A DNA stretch of 64,000 bases from Bacillota bacterium (lineage in GTDB: Bacteria > Bacillota > Clostridia > Oscillospirales > Oscillospiraceae): positions 1 through 64,000 of the forward strand of contig JAUMWD010000009.1 of the NCBI GenBank assembly GCA_030529825.1. The letters are read 5' to 3'. Position 1 is the first letter of the stretch. Each line of letters starts with the position of its first letter. Positions 39,957 to 49,747 of the stretch are shown here, one piece after another. Made by a program: the position numbers and the translations under genes. A model generated the notes under the pieces. The model did no database searches. It worked only from the letters and a program-made list of their open reading frames with translations, and had not been told where the DNA came from.

Positions 39957-40529
39957 TTACATATTCAGAAACTCTTCCCGTGTCATAAGCACATTCAAAA
40001 CCTGCAAAAGCGCATCTGCGCTCATTTTTTCGGGCAGGTCGAGCTTCTTTATCAGCTCAAGGCGTTTTGCTGCGCTGTCGGCCTTTCCCGACAGGCCCTT
40101 TGCATACATATCCGCCTTGCTGATTTTTGCGCACTTCTGCGCCCCTTCTCCCTCAATTGTTGCTCCTGCGCGGCGCAGGGCATTGATTATGATTTCGGGG
40201 CTCATACCCTCAACGCCCAGCTTTCCCTCCTTGGATGCCTTCGTTTTGCGGCGCTCCTTACCCTCAACATCGGGAATATAGGCGTGCTTCAGCTGCTCTT
40301 TGGGAACACATCCCTTAATAAAATTGCGTATTACAAAGCCCGCTCCGTCAGAGTCGGTGAACACAATAAGTCCCTGCTTTTCCGCCATCATGCGCAGCAG
40401 CTTTTGCTTTTCTCTGTCATTAAACACTCCGAAGCCGGAGGTTTCAATTATAGTAGCATCCACTATCTGCGACAGGGTATTCTTATCATAGCGGCCTTCA
40501 ACAACTATTACTTCGGACACCTTATACAT
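39957..40529 (-). CDS. rnmV: Ribonuclease M5
   Basis: 190 aa. TOPRIM domain (VIVVEGRYDKNTL with the catalytic Glu, FTDSDGAG with the Asp pair) followed by the C-terminal DUF4093-like part (MSPEIIINALRRAGATI). RNase M5 performs the final maturation of 5S rRNA in low-GC Gram-positives. ATG at 40529 with AGGTGA upstream, overlapping the end of holA by 8 bp. In Bacillus it neighbours ksgA; here it follows holA instead. Confidence 0.93.
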   Translation of the reverse strand: MYKVSEVIVVEGRYDKNTLSQIVDATIIETSGFGVFNDREKQKLLRMMAEKQGLIVFTDSDGAGFVIRNFIKGCVPKEQLKHAYIPDVEGKERRKTKASKEGKLGVEGMSPEIIINALRRAGATIEGEGAQKCAKISKADMYAKGLSGKADSAAKRLELIKKLDLPEKMSADALLQVLNVLMTREEFLNM

Positions 40530-41580
40530 TACCCTCACCTATGGCTATGCGCATTACGCATTCCTTCACAAGCTCCTTTTCGGATATGCCGGAGCTTTTC
40601 AGCTTATAATCCGTCTCCGCGCAGAGCTCCACAGCACGCTTGAGCTGGTTTACGGAATATCGTCTTGCCGCATTCATATAGTTGTTGGCATAGCTCTCAT
40701 AAGGAATTCCGAAGTTTTTCATGAGATATTCCTTACCGCCGCCACACTCGATGGCCATTTTTGCGGCATAAACCTTTCTCATCTGCAGACCGAGAATTGC
40801 GACTACATAGTTTACATCGCAGTCCTTATTGCCCAAGAGCTCGTCAAGATAAAACATGGCCTTACCCGTTTCGCCGTTGCCGAGACATTCAACCATCTGA
40901 AACACGACCGCCTCGGGAATATGATGGGCAACTGCGTCCACATCCTCTACGGTGACGATTTCACTCTTTGCATAGCCTGCAATTTTCTCAATCTCGGGTA
41001 TGAGCATATTCATAAGATTGCCGGAAACAAAAATCAGACGCTGGATGGCATTTGTTTCAATGCGCTTTCCCTCGGCGGCAAATCTTCTTCCTACCCAGTT
41101 CACAAGAGCATCCGCAGGCTGGGCGTTCACATACAGCTCACAGCAGTTTTTGGTGAACTTTTTATATATCTTCTTTCTCTTGTCGGGCTCAAACTCCGAC
41201 GGCTCAACAAAAACCACGGTGCAGTAATCGGGAATATCCTTTATGGCGGCTGCAATGTCCTCAACCTCATCCTCGGTGAGCTTATTTAAGTCAAGGCCGC
41301 GCACCTCAACCATGGTCCTCTCTGTGAGAAAAGGCACGGAATCAATGGCATCCGCAAGTGCTCTGGCGGAAAAATCCCGTTCATTGAACTTGTGGTAGCT
41401 GAAATCCGCGATGCCGTCCGGCACACAAATTTTTCGTATCTCCCCTACGAACTGGTCGGAGAGATAGTCCTCGGGTCCCCACACAAAGTACAGGCGCTCC
41501 GGTCCCTGCTGATTCAGCTTTCGTACCTCATCGTTATATATGAACTTAGGTAAATCCTTGCTTTTCTTCGCTTTTGCCAT
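40522..41580 (-). CDS. holA: DNA polymerase III delta subunit
   Basis: 352 aa clamp-loader subunit. Recognisable delta features: LYFVWGPEDYLSDQFVGEIRK at the N-terminal AAA+-like domain, VPFLTERTMVEVRGL, VVFVEPSEFEPDKRKKIYK, and the C-terminal helical collar YLDELLGNKDCDVNYVVAILGLQMRKVY. It opens the beta clamp. Its start overlaps the comEC stop (TAAATG) and GAGG lies 9 nt upstream; comEC-holA is a common firmicute order. Confidence 0.94.
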   Translation of the reverse strand: MAKAKKSKDLPKFIYNDEVRKLNQQGPERLYFVWGPEDYLSDQFVGEIRKICVPDGIADFSYHKFNERDFSARALADAIDSVPFLTERTMVEVRGLDLNKLTEDEVEDIAAAIKDIPDYCTVVFVEPSEFEPDKRKKIYKKFTKNCCELYVNAQPADALVNWVGRRFAAEGKRIETNAIQRLIFVSGNLMNMLIPEIEKIAGYAKSEIVTVEDVDAVAHHIPEAVVFQMVECLGNGETGKAMFYLDELLGNKDCDVNYVVAILGLQMRKVYAAKMAIECGGGKEYLMKNFGIPYESYANNYMNAARRYSVNQLKRAVELCAETDYKLKSSGISEKELVKECVMRIAIGEGNV

Positions 41581-43851
41581 TTATTTTAACCTCAACAAAA
41601 ATCTTCCGTCCAAATCGGTTCTGTATACTTCCGCTTCCGTCTCCTCCAGCCTGTCTAAAACCTCCTGTGTGGGATGGCCGTAGCTGTTATAGCCCACTGA
41701 AATCACCGCAATTTCAGGATTAACCTCATCCAGGAATTCCTCACAGCTGGAATACTTCGAGCCGTGGTGTCCCACCACCAGCAGATCGGTTTCGGACAGA
41801 TCTTCTCTTTCTGCGAGCTCAAGCTCTGCCTTCTTCTCCGCATCTCCTGCCACAAGCATAGTATAATCGCCTATGTCCGCAGTCAGCATCAATGCTCCGC
41901 TGTTGGCTTCAAGGGCATACAGCTCAAGAGAAATTTCACCGAAGCAATACGAGCAGTCACGGTCTATGAAAGCCACGCTTACATTATTCTCATCAGCCGC
42001 CGCCAATATCTCCTCAAGAAGTCCGTTTTCCTCATCTGCCTCCGAGGGAAGTATCAGCATTCCAACTTCTATTGAGTTTAAGAGCTTGCAAACGCCGTTG
42101 GCATGGTCCTTGTGCAAATGCGTCAGCACAACAGCATCCACATAGCTTCTGCCGTTAGCATGGAGATAGCTTGACAGCATATCACCGGGGTTTTCCGAAA
42201 TACTTCCCCGGCCGCAATCCACTGCAACGGCATTATTCCCCGATGTTATGGCAATGCACTGGCCACTGCCCACATCCATAATGCTTATGGTTCCCGGGTC
42301 ATTCGCTGCGGAAATCCGCAGGGATATTATGAGTGCCGCAAAGCCCAGCACCGTTACGCCTATGGGAATCAGCGCGCTGATTTTATGCTTACGCTTAAGC
42401 AGCAGAAACGCCGCAAAGGCAGCATAGCTTGCTGCAAGCCACAGCACCGTCAGCTTATTTTCAACATATACGGCGGAAAACGGAATATCTGCTATCCATT
42501 TTACCACCAAAGCTATATATTGTACAAGATACGATATTATCCACGCCAGGATTTTTGCCACAGCAGGAACAATATAGCCAATGGCGCATATGACATATCC
42601 GCCGCAGAAAAGCAGAGAAATGCACCACAGGCAGAGAATATTCGCCAAGGGCGAAAGCACGGAAACATAGCCGAAATGTGCCGCAATCAGCGGAACAGTG
42701 AACACCGTTGCAGCTACGGAGCTTGCAAGCACACCTGCAAGATAGTCCCACAGCCTGCGCAGCCTTCCCCGAACAACAAGTACCTTTTCCACAAGCCAAA
42801 CATAAAGCGGCTGGGTAAACAGCATTATGCCTGCCATAGCACCGAAGGAAAGCTGAAAGCTGATGCTGCCGCAGGCAAAGGGATTAAGGGCAAGTATGAC
42901 CGCCATGGCAAAGGACAAGACGGTTATATTGTCATACTCACGACGGAACAGATATGCCGCTAACAGCATAGTCTGCATCACCGCCGCACGCACGGATGAC
43001 GGCGGCGCGCCTACCATGATCACAAACGCCCATACAAGAGCAATGCTCATAAGTGCAGAGCGTCGGTTTCGTCCCATGGCCGCCATGAGAAAGCCCACAA
43101 GGAAGGCCACATGCATTCCCGAAACGGCAACCACATGGGCAAGTCCCGCTGTGCTCATGGAGCTGCTCAGCTTGCCGTCTCCGTAATAATCGGTTCTGTC
43201 TCCTGTCAAAAGGGCAAGCATGAATCCCTCGGAGCTTTCGGGAAAAATCTCCCGTATTTTTTCGCCCAGAGCATGGCCTATCTGCTTCGGCAAGTACATC
43301 AAGCTCACATTTTTATGGTCTGTCACCCTGCACTCACCGTTAATATAGCCAACAGCGCAAAGTCCCTTTGAAATATTGATGTCCGTTTCCTCGCCGTATC
43401 TTGTCTGGGCCGAACGCAGCTTTACATCAACGCGTATCTCATCTCCCGGGCAAAGTGAGGCCGCACTTCCGGAGTAATCAAACAAAACTCCGTCGGTTTT
43501 GGGCAAGGCATCGTCGCAAAAGCGCACATACAGCAATGTGCAGCTTTTTCTTTCCTCGGGATAGGCTGTAACAACGGCATTGAGGGTCACTTCCCTGTCC
43601 GCCATTTCCTCGCAAGGGGCAAGGAAGGTATCTACATTGTATTTATAACCCAGAAAACCCACAGCCGCCGCAAAAAACAGCAGCACTATGCGAAGACGGG
43701 TGTTTTTTCTGAACGCAAAGCCCAGTATCCCCATGGCAGCGCAGACAGCCGCCGCGGAAATCAGCATATCCGGACTCAGCAGATAGTGCGCGGCAAACAC
43801 CGCCGCGGAAAATCCAACGCATACCGCGGCAAGCTTTCGCACTCCTCTCAT
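41581..43851 (-). CDS. comEC: ComEC/Rec2 competence DNA channel protein
   Basis: About 756 aa. N-terminal membrane and OB-like region with DUF4131, the central competence channel (LAHVVAVSGMHVAFLVGFLM, then many helices), and a C-terminal metallo-beta-lactamase domain (VVLTHLHKDHANG, GDAEKKAE, LVVGHHGSKYSSCEEFL). ComEC carries single-stranded DNA across the membrane. Start ATG at 43851 lies 7 nt after GGGGA; ATG at 43857 is too close. All domains look intact, so natural transformation is possible if the pilus genes exist elsewhere. Confidence 0.94.
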   Translation of the reverse strand: MRGVRKLAAVCVGFSAAVFAAHYLLSPDMLISAAAVCAAMGILGFAFRKNTRLRIVLLFFAAAVGFLGYKYNVDTFLAPCEEMADREVTLNAVVTAYPEERKSCTLLYVRFCDDALPKTDGVLFDYSGSAASLCPGDEIRVDVKLRSAQTRYGEETDINISKGLCAVGYINGECRVTDHKNVSLMYLPKQIGHALGEKIREIFPESSEGFMLALLTGDRTDYYGDGKLSSSMSTAGLAHVVAVSGMHVAFLVGFLMAAMGRNRRSALMSIALVWAFVIMVGAPPSSVRAAVMQTMLLAAYLFRREYDNITVLSFAMAVILALNPFACGSISFQLSFGAMAGIMLFTQPLYVWLVEKVLVVRGRLRRLWDYLAGVLASSVAATVFTVPLIAAHFGYVSVLSPLANILCLWCISLLFCGGYVICAIGYIVPAVAKILAWIISYLVQYIALVVKWIADIPFSAVYVENKLTVLWLAASYAAFAAFLLLKRKHKISALIPIGVTVLGFAALIISLRISAANDPGTISIMDVGSGQCIAITSGNNAVAVDCGRGSISENPGDMLSSYLHANGRSYVDAVVLTHLHKDHANGVCKLLNSIEVGMLILPSEADEENGLLEEILAAADENNVSVAFIDRDCSYCFGEISLELYALEANSGALMLTADIGDYTMLVAGDAEKKAELELAEREDLSETDLLVVGHHGSKYSSCEEFLDEVNPEIAVISVGYNSYGHPTQEVLDRLEETEAEVYRTDLDGRFLLRLK

Positions 43852-43864
43852 ATCCATTCCCCTA

Positions 43865-43899
43865 TTAAAAAAGCAGAAAGCACGGGCTTTCTGCTTTTT
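43865..43899 (-). terminator. Terminator after the HIT gene
   Basis: 14-bp perfect stem, 43868-43881 with 43886-43899, loop ACGG, U run on the minus strand. It separates alaS-HIT from comEC-holA-rnmV. Confidence 0.87.
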
Positions 43900-43914
43900 A
43901 TTAATTTATCTAAC

Positions 43915-44256
43915 TTATGCCATTTTGTCGTTGAGCTTTTCTCCGCCCAGAATGTGGAAGTGAAGATGCTTAACGGTCTGTCCGCCGTCCTCACCGCAGT
44001 TATTAACTACGCGGTAGCCGTTTACAAGGCCTTCGGCCTTTGCAATCTTTGCAATGGCTTCAAAGCACTTTGCCACCAGCATGGAGTTGGACTCATCAAT
44101 CTTATCAGCGCAGCAGATATGCTGCTTGGGAAGCACCAGGACATGAACAGGTGCCTGGGGGTTGATGTCGCGGAAGGCGAAAACGAACTCATCCTCGTAA
44201 ACCTTTGCGGAGGGAATTTCACCTGCAATTATTTTGCAAAACAGACAGTCGTTCAT
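43915..44256 (-). CDS. HIT family nucleotide hydrolase (HinT-like)
   Basis: 113 aa. Starts CLFCKIIAGEIPS with the zinc-type Cys pair, and ends with the histidine triad HLHFHILGG. Hint-type proteins hydrolyse nucleoside phosphoramidates such as aminoacyl-AMP; being just after alaS fits removal of aminoacyl adenylates. AGGAG lies before the ATG at 44256, 13 bp past the alaS stop. Confidence 0.94.
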   Translation of the reverse strand: MNDCLFCKIIAGEIPSAKVYEDEFVFAFRDINPQAPVHVLVLPKQHICCADKIDESNSMLVAKCFEAIAKIAKAEGLVNGYRVVNNCGEDGGQTVKHLHFHILGGEKLNDKMA

Positions 44257-44269
44257 TGAAAATCTCCTT

Positions 44270-46927
44270 TTATTTTGATGCCACAAAGCTCTCAACGGCA
44301 GCAAGAGCCTCGGGAAGTTTGCTTACATCGGAGCCGCCGCCCATTGCGGAATCGGGCTTGCCGCCGCCCTTACCGCCGCAGATAGGTGCCGCGGTCTTGA
44401 TAATGTCGCCTGCCTTGACGCCCTTTGTTACAGCTTCCTTACCGCAGGAGGCCAGGAAGGTAATCTTGCCCTCATTCACGCCTGCGATAAGTGCCACGAC
44501 CTTTTCCTCCTTGTCACGGAGGAAGTCGCCCAGCTTGCGCATATCCTCAGCGGCGATACCCTCAATGGAAAGGGTGATGACCTTGAGACCGTTAATGTCC
44601 TTGGCATCCTTGAGGAACTGCTCTGCCTCGCCGAGGATTGCCTTGGCCTTCATCTTATCAATAGTCTGGCGCAGCTCACGCATCTCTGCCACAACAGCCT
44701 CTGCGCGGGCAACCAGCTCGTTGGGTCTGGTCTTGAGAACATCTGCAGCCTGCTGGAGCTTAAGGCTTGCCTCGCTTGCAATCTTTATGAATTCCTTTCC
44801 CGTTACGGCTTCAATTCTTCTTACGCCGCTGGCAACGGAGCTTTCGCTGATAATGCGGAAGGCGGAGACCTTTGCGGTATTGTCAAGGTGAGTGCCGCCG
44901 CAGAGCTCAACGCTGTAATCTCCCATGGAGACAACGCGGACAACATCACCGTATTTTTCACCGAAGAGTGCGGTTGCGCCGCTGTTTTTTGCCTCATCAA
45001 CGCCCATTTCCTTAACGGAAACATCTACGCCGTCAAAGATTGCGGTGATTACCGCATTCTCAACCGCATTGATTTCTTCCGCAGTAAGTGCGTTAAAGTG
45101 AGTAAAGTCAAAGCGGAGTCTGTCGGGCTCAACAAGAGAGCCTGCCTGATGCACATGGTCACCCAGCACCTGACGGAGAGCGCTCTGGAGCAGATGGGTT
45201 GCGGAGTGGGCACGGGAAATTGCCTTGCGGCGGTCAACATCAATGCTTGCCACAACCTTTTCGCCTACATTTATTGCGCCGGAAACCAGCTTGCCGTAGT
45301 GCAGGTACTTATTACCCTTGTCCTTTTTGACATTGGTGACGACGAACTTGGTCAGCTCGCCCTTTTCAATGTCCTCTTCGCTGAAGCCTATGGTACCGAA
45401 GTCCGCAGCCTGTCCGCCCATTTCGGCATAGAAGGGAGTTTTGTCAAGAACAATGATACCCTCGCTGCCTGCGGTGATTTCGGAGGTGAGCTCCTCGCCG
45501 CTGACAATTGCAAGCACAGTTGCGGTGTCGGTGGTCTTATCATAGCCTGTGAACTCGGTGGGGGTTGCATCAAGACCGAAGTCGATGCCTTCCCAACCCA
45601 GATCGCCCAGAGCCTTTCTTGCCTCGCGGGCGCGGGTCTTCTGCTCCTGCATGAGGCGGTTAAACTCATCACTGTCAAGGCTCATGCCCTCATCGGAGGC
45701 CATTTCCGCGGTGAGGTCAATGGGGAAGCCGTAGGTGTCATAGAGCTTAAATGCGTCTGCACCGGAGAAAACGCTCTCACCCTTTGCCTTATGCTCGGCA
45801 AGCAGAGAAGCGAAAATCTGCATACCTGCGTCGATGGTCTTGGCAAAGCTTTCTTCCTCGCTCTTTACAACGCGGGTAATGTATTCCTGCTTCTCGCGAA
45901 GCTCGGGATACTGACACTCATTCTCGTGAACGACAGTGTCGATAACCTCATAGAGGAAGGGCTCGTTTACGCCCAGCAGCTTGCCGTGGCGTGCGGCACG
46001 GCGCAGCAAGCGGCGGAGAACATAGCCGCGGCCTTCATTTGAGGGCAGGATGCCGTCGCAAATCATGAAGGTTGCACTGCGGATATGGTCGGTTATAACG
46101 CGGAGAGAAACATCTCGCTTGTCGCTTTCGCCGTAGTGGGCATTGGTTATCTCAGACACCTTGTTGGTGATGTTCATAACAGTGTCAACGTCAAACAGAG
46201 AATTTACACCCTGGCATACAACGGCAAGACGCTCAAGGCCCATGCCCGTGTCGATATTCTTTTGCACGAGCTCGGTATAGTTGCCTGCGCCGTCATTGTC
46301 GAACTGGGAGAAAACATTGTTCCAGACCTCCATGTAGCGATCGCAGTCACAGCCAACAGTGCAGTCGGGGCTGCCGCAGCCGTACTCCTCGCCGCGGTCA
46401 TAGTAAATCTCGGAGCAGGGACCGCAGGGGCCTGCACCATGCTCCCAGAAATTATCGCCCTTGCCGAAGCGGAAAATTCTTTCTGCGGGAATACCGATTT
46501 CATCATGCCAGATATTCCACGCCTCGTCATCCTCGAGATATACGGAGGGATACAGACGGTTGGGATCAAGGCCTACCCATTCCTCGGAGGTCAAAAACTC
46601 CCAGGACCAGGCAATTGCCTCATGCTTGAAGTAATCGCCGAAAGAAAAGTTGCCCAGCATCTCAAAATAGGTACCGTGTCGTGCGGTATGGCCTACATTG
46701 TCAATATCGCCGGTACGGATGCACTTCTGGCAGGTGCAGACGCGCTTGGAGGGAGGAACCTGCTCGCCCTTGAAATAGGGCTTCATGGGTGTCATGCCCG
46801 CATTGATGAGCAGTATGGATTTATCGTTCTGCGGCACCAGCGAAAAACTGGGCAGACGCTTATGCTCCTTGCTCTCAAAAAAGCTCAGGAACAGTTCTCT
46901 TAATTCATTGAGTCCGTATGCTTTCAT
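44270..46927 (-). CDS. alaS: Alanine--tRNA ligase
   Basis: 885 aa. Class II catalytic core (residues 1-240: FLSFFESKEHKRLPS, GNFSFGDYFKHEAI, GMGLERLA), tRNA recognition domain, editing domain with the metal site HSATHLLQSALR and CGGTH, and a C-terminal C-Ala domain (about 760-885; GKITFLASCGKEAVTKGVKAGDII, CGGKGGGKPDSAMGGG). Length is typical. AGGAG lies 6 nt before the ATG. No T-box leader is visible in the 14 bp to the upstream gene, so it is probably transcribed from further up. Confidence 0.97.
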   Translation of the reverse strand: MKAYGLNELRELFLSFFESKEHKRLPSFSLVPQNDKSILLINAGMTPMKPYFKGEQVPPSKRVCTCQKCIRTGDIDNVGHTARHGTYFEMLGNFSFGDYFKHEAIAWSWEFLTSEEWVGLDPNRLYPSVYLEDDEAWNIWHDEIGIPAERIFRFGKGDNFWEHGAGPCGPCSEIYYDRGEEYGCGSPDCTVGCDCDRYMEVWNNVFSQFDNDGAGNYTELVQKNIDTGMGLERLAVVCQGVNSLFDVDTVMNITNKVSEITNAHYGESDKRDVSLRVITDHIRSATFMICDGILPSNEGRGYVLRRLLRRAARHGKLLGVNEPFLYEVIDTVVHENECQYPELREKQEYITRVVKSEEESFAKTIDAGMQIFASLLAEHKAKGESVFSGADAFKLYDTYGFPIDLTAEMASDEGMSLDSDEFNRLMQEQKTRAREARKALGDLGWEGIDFGLDATPTEFTGYDKTTDTATVLAIVSGEELTSEITAGSEGIIVLDKTPFYAEMGGQAADFGTIGFSEEDIEKGELTKFVVTNVKKDKGNKYLHYGKLVSGAINVGEKVVASIDVDRRKAISRAHSATHLLQSALRQVLGDHVHQAGSLVEPDRLRFDFTHFNALTAEEINAVENAVITAIFDGVDVSVKEMGVDEAKNSGATALFGEKYGDVVRVVSMGDYSVELCGGTHLDNTAKVSAFRIISESSVASGVRRIEAVTGKEFIKIASEASLKLQQAADVLKTRPNELVARAEAVVAEMRELRQTIDKMKAKAILGEAEQFLKDAKDINGLKVITLSIEGIAAEDMRKLGDFLRDKEEKVVALIAGVNEGKITFLASCGKEAVTKGVKAGDIIKTAAPICGGKGGGKPDSAMGGGSDVSKLPEALAAVESFVASK

Positions 46928-46941
46928 ATCTATCTCCTAAA

Positions 46942-48147
46942 TCATTTAAGTCTTCTGAGTACGGAAAGTCTGCTGCAGGCTCGGGGCAGCTGCATCTTAA
47001 AGCGCATCATGGCATGGGGCGTTGCATTAATGCTCTCCCCTGCCTCGTTCACCATTTCCGAAACGGTAAAGGCCACAGGCTCACCGTCATTTGTCATAAG
47101 CTCCACTGTGTCGCCTACACAGAAGCGGTTTCTTTGTGTCAGGACTGCATATCCGCTTTCGTCACATTCTTCAACCACGGCACACACATCGGCCTCGGTG
47201 AAGTATGTAGCATCCTTGTAATACTGTCCCGGGTCACCGTAGTAAAAGCCCGTGCAGTAGGGTCGGTGGCTCACCTTGTTCACCTCGTCCAGCCACACCT
47301 GAGGAATGGCCTCGCCCTTGACGGCATAGTCAATGGCATGGCGGTAGGCATTGGTAACAGCGGCGGCATAGTATGCGGATTTCATTCTGCCCTCTATCTT
47401 GAAGCTGGACACACCTGCGTCTATAAGCTCTGGAATATGCTCAATCATGCACATATCCCGGGAGTTCATAATGTGTGTACCCTTGTCCTCGGTGATTTCA
47501 AAATACTCACCCGGGCGCTTCTCCTCCACCAGATGATACTTCCAGCGGCAGGGCTGTGCGCAGGCACCTCGGTTTGCGTCGCGGCCCGTCAGATAGTTTG
47601 ACAGCAGGCATCTTCCCGAAAAGGAAACGCACATTGCGCCATGGACAAAAGCTTCAATTTCAAGCCCCTTGGGTGTATTTGCCCGGATTTCGAAAATATC
47701 GGCCATGGGAGTTTCGCGGGCAAGCACCACGCGCTCGGCACCCATGTTATACAGCACATTCGCCGTTGCGCTGTTTATTACGCCAAGCTGTGTGCTCACG
47801 TGGCGCGCCACATTCGGCGCATACCTTGCGGCGGCATCCATAACTCCCAAATCCGCGATAATGAAGGCGTCAATACCGGCATCCTGGGCATCCTCAAGGA
47901 ATGCAGGCAGAGCCTTAAGCTCATTCTCTCTCGGAAGCGTATTGCAGGTCATATGCACCTTCGCGCCCTTTTCATGGGCAAGCTTCACGGCTGTGCGAAG
48001 CTCATCACTATTAAAATTTCCTGCGGCTGCTCTCATGCCGAACTGTGTTCCGGCAAGATACACCGCGTCAGCGCCGTAATGGAGCGCCATGGTCAGGCGC
48101 TCCATATCTCCGGCGGGTGCTAAAAGTTCCGGTTTATATTTTATCAT
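46942..48147 (-). CDS. Peptidase U32 family protein (YegQ/TrhP-like)
   Basis: 401 aa. N-terminal TIM-barrel-like part PELLAPAGDMERL, ADAVYLAG, then the U32 signature EAFVHGAMCVSFSGRCLLSNYLTGRDANRGACAQPCRWKY with conserved Cys residues for a possible iron-sulfur site. Family members include collagenase-like PrtC and the RNA-hydroxylation factors TrhP (tRNA 5-hydroxyuridine) and RlhA. The compact length and sequence are closest to the TrhP group, so a tRNA hydroxylation role is more likely than proteolysis. ATG at 48147 lies 2 nt after the mltG stop. Confidence 0.9.
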   Translation of the reverse strand: MIKYKPELLAPAGDMERLTMALHYGADAVYLAGTQFGMRAAAGNFNSDELRTAVKLAHEKGAKVHMTCNTLPRENELKALPAFLEDAQDAGIDAFIIADLGVMDAAARYAPNVARHVSTQLGVINSATANVLYNMGAERVVLARETPMADIFEIRANTPKGLEIEAFVHGAMCVSFSGRCLLSNYLTGRDANRGACAQPCRWKYHLVEEKRPGEYFEITEDKGTHIMNSRDMCMIEHIPELIDAGVSSFKIEGRMKSAYYAAAVTNAYRHAIDYAVKGEAIPQVWLDEVNKVSHRPYCTGFYYGDPGQYYKDATYFTEADVCAVVEECDESGYAVLTQRNRFCVGDTVELMTNDGEPVAFTVSEMVNEAGESINATPHAMMRFKMQLPRACSRLSVLRRLK

Positions 48148-48149
48148 TG

Positions 48150-49580
48150 TCAATAATTCTGCGTTGCAACAAAGGCATCGAATTCGTCAGCAGTTTTGAA
48201 GAAATGATGCTCGCCGGTTGCTGCATCAAGTGCGTAGAACATATAGTCGGTTTCACTGGGGTCAAGGGCTGCTTTGATGGAAACAATGCCGGGATTGCAA
48301 ATTGCCGTGGGAGGCAGGCCCGTATTGATTCGGGTATTATAGGGACTGTCCTTTGCAAGCATTTCCGCAGTGGGTGCGCCCTTGTGGTCGGGGTACTCAT
48401 ACAGGGTTGTGGAGTCTATCTGCAGAGGCCAGCCTTTATTAAGGCGGTTATAGATGACAGACGCAATGAGGTATCGCTCGGAGTCGTTGGCGGCCTCCTT
48501 CTCTATCATAGACGCAACGGTTACAATCTCATCCCATGAGTAGCCGCTGGCGGCCTGCCAATCAAGCATTTCCGCAGTGAGCTTATAGTGGAAGCCCTCA
48601 AGGAACTTATTGATTACGCTGGCAGCAGGCATATATTTGTAGAACTCATAGGTATCCGGGAACAGGTAGCCTTCAAGACGGCTTGCGTCGCCCTTCTCCA
48701 CGCCTTCAAGGAAGGCATAATTGAAGGTGCCGTTGGCGGCGGCATCCATAAGGTCGGCATAATCGCAGACCTCCTGCTCCTCGAGCAAGCGGAACATCTG
48801 ATCCATACTGTAGCCTTCGGGGAAGGTTATCTTAATGGTAACAGCAGAGCTGGAGCCTGACTGCATCTTCATAAGCAGAGCGCGGTAGTCATAGGCGTCG
48901 CGGAGCACATATGTGCCCGGACTTAAATTATCGGAGGCACTGGTGAAGTTGCAGAAAAGTCTGAACAGCCACTTATATCTGATGACACCCGCATCCTTAA
49001 GCTGGTCGGCAACATAGCCGATATCGGGAATCAGCTGCTTTTCTGTCTTTTCGTTGCCCTGGCTGTCAGTTACCTTTACGGTTTTCTCGGTAAAGCTGCT
49101 CTTTGACAGAGTAACGGGAACCTCCTCATCGGAGCCGTTAAAGCCAAGGACATCGCTGGCTGCCATCCATGCAAGGCAGGTCAGAATTATACTGACGCTG
49201 ATCACAAAAAGGAAATACATAAGGCCGCTGCCCTTACGCTTTTCCTTTTCAGGCGGCAGCTTTTTCGTGGGAACTGCCCGTTTTTCGGACTGGATTGCCT
49301 GATTTTTCACCGGAAACACCTTCTTTTCAGCTTTAGGCATACGGTTTTCCGCTTGGATGGGTTTATCAGCTCTCTCTGCAGACGCTCTTCTGACAGACTC
49401 ATTATATTCGCTGTGCTGAACCTCAAAGAATTCATCGGCGGCAGGCTCAATTTCCTCGGTCTGCGGCACATTCTCGGGTATTACATCAGAGGGAGCCTCG
49501 CTCTGATCATCTTCAGGGATCATAACCGGCTCTTTGCCTTTGTTTTCAAATATTTCATCAAAATTTATTTCTTCTGCCAT
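48150..49580 (-). CDS. mltG: Endolytic transglycosylase MltG (YceG-like)
   Basis: 476 aa. A long charged cytoplasmic tail (1-110) precedes one membrane helix (about 118-140), then a LysM-like and YceG domain: FPEGYSMDQMFRLLEE, GYLFPDTYEF, catalytic Glu in ASMIEKEAAND, DSTTLYEY and NTRINTGLPPTAICNPG. MltG cleaves nascent glycan strands and is thought to release or terminate them. Start ATG at 49580 follows AAGGAG. The long disordered tail rich in Glu, Pro and Lys is larger than in E. coli and could be a docking site. Confidence 0.93.
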   Translation of the reverse strand: MAEEINFDEIFENKGKEPVMIPEDDQSEAPSDVIPENVPQTEEIEPAADEFFEVQHSEYNESVRRASAERADKPIQAENRMPKAEKKVFPVKNQAIQSEKRAVPTKKLPPEKEKRKGSGLMYFLFVISVSIILTCLAWMAASDVLGFNGSDEEVPVTLSKSSFTEKTVKVTDSQGNEKTEKQLIPDIGYVADQLKDAGVIRYKWLFRLFCNFTSASDNLSPGTYVLRDAYDYRALLMKMQSGSSSAVTIKITFPEGYSMDQMFRLLEEQEVCDYADLMDAAANGTFNYAFLEGVEKGDASRLEGYLFPDTYEFYKYMPAASVINKFLEGFHYKLTAEMLDWQAASGYSWDEIVTVASMIEKEAANDSERYLIASVIYNRLNKGWPLQIDSTTLYEYPDHKGAPTAEMLAKDSPYNTRINTGLPPTAICNPGIVSIKAALDPSETDYMFYALDAATGEHHFFKTADEFDAFVATQNY

Positions 49581-49631
49581 GGGTTTCTCCTTTACAAGGC
49601 GGGGGTGTAACCACTGTTTTGCAAGCGGCAT

Positions 49632-49747
49632 ATTATATCACAGACGCGGATTTACCGGCGTTTGTTATTAAGCTAAGGTCGCTCTATCCGGCACTACGCG
49701 CATTGCCGGAGTCAGCGAAATACATTGCGCGGGGAAAGGTTTAGACT
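49632..49747 (+). promoter_or_regulatory. Upstream region of the microprotein gene
   Basis: A hairpin TCCGGCA/TGCCGGA pairs 49687-49693 with 49704-49710 (10-nt loop). No sigma-A promoter is evident, so another sigma factor (for example a sporulation one) is possible. GAAAGG lies about 7 nt before the ATG at 49748. Confidence 0.4.

Noticed and set aside
46928..46941. T-box leaders for alaS or leuS
   Set aside because: The gaps upstream are 14 and 52 bp and contain no T-box core or antiterminator.
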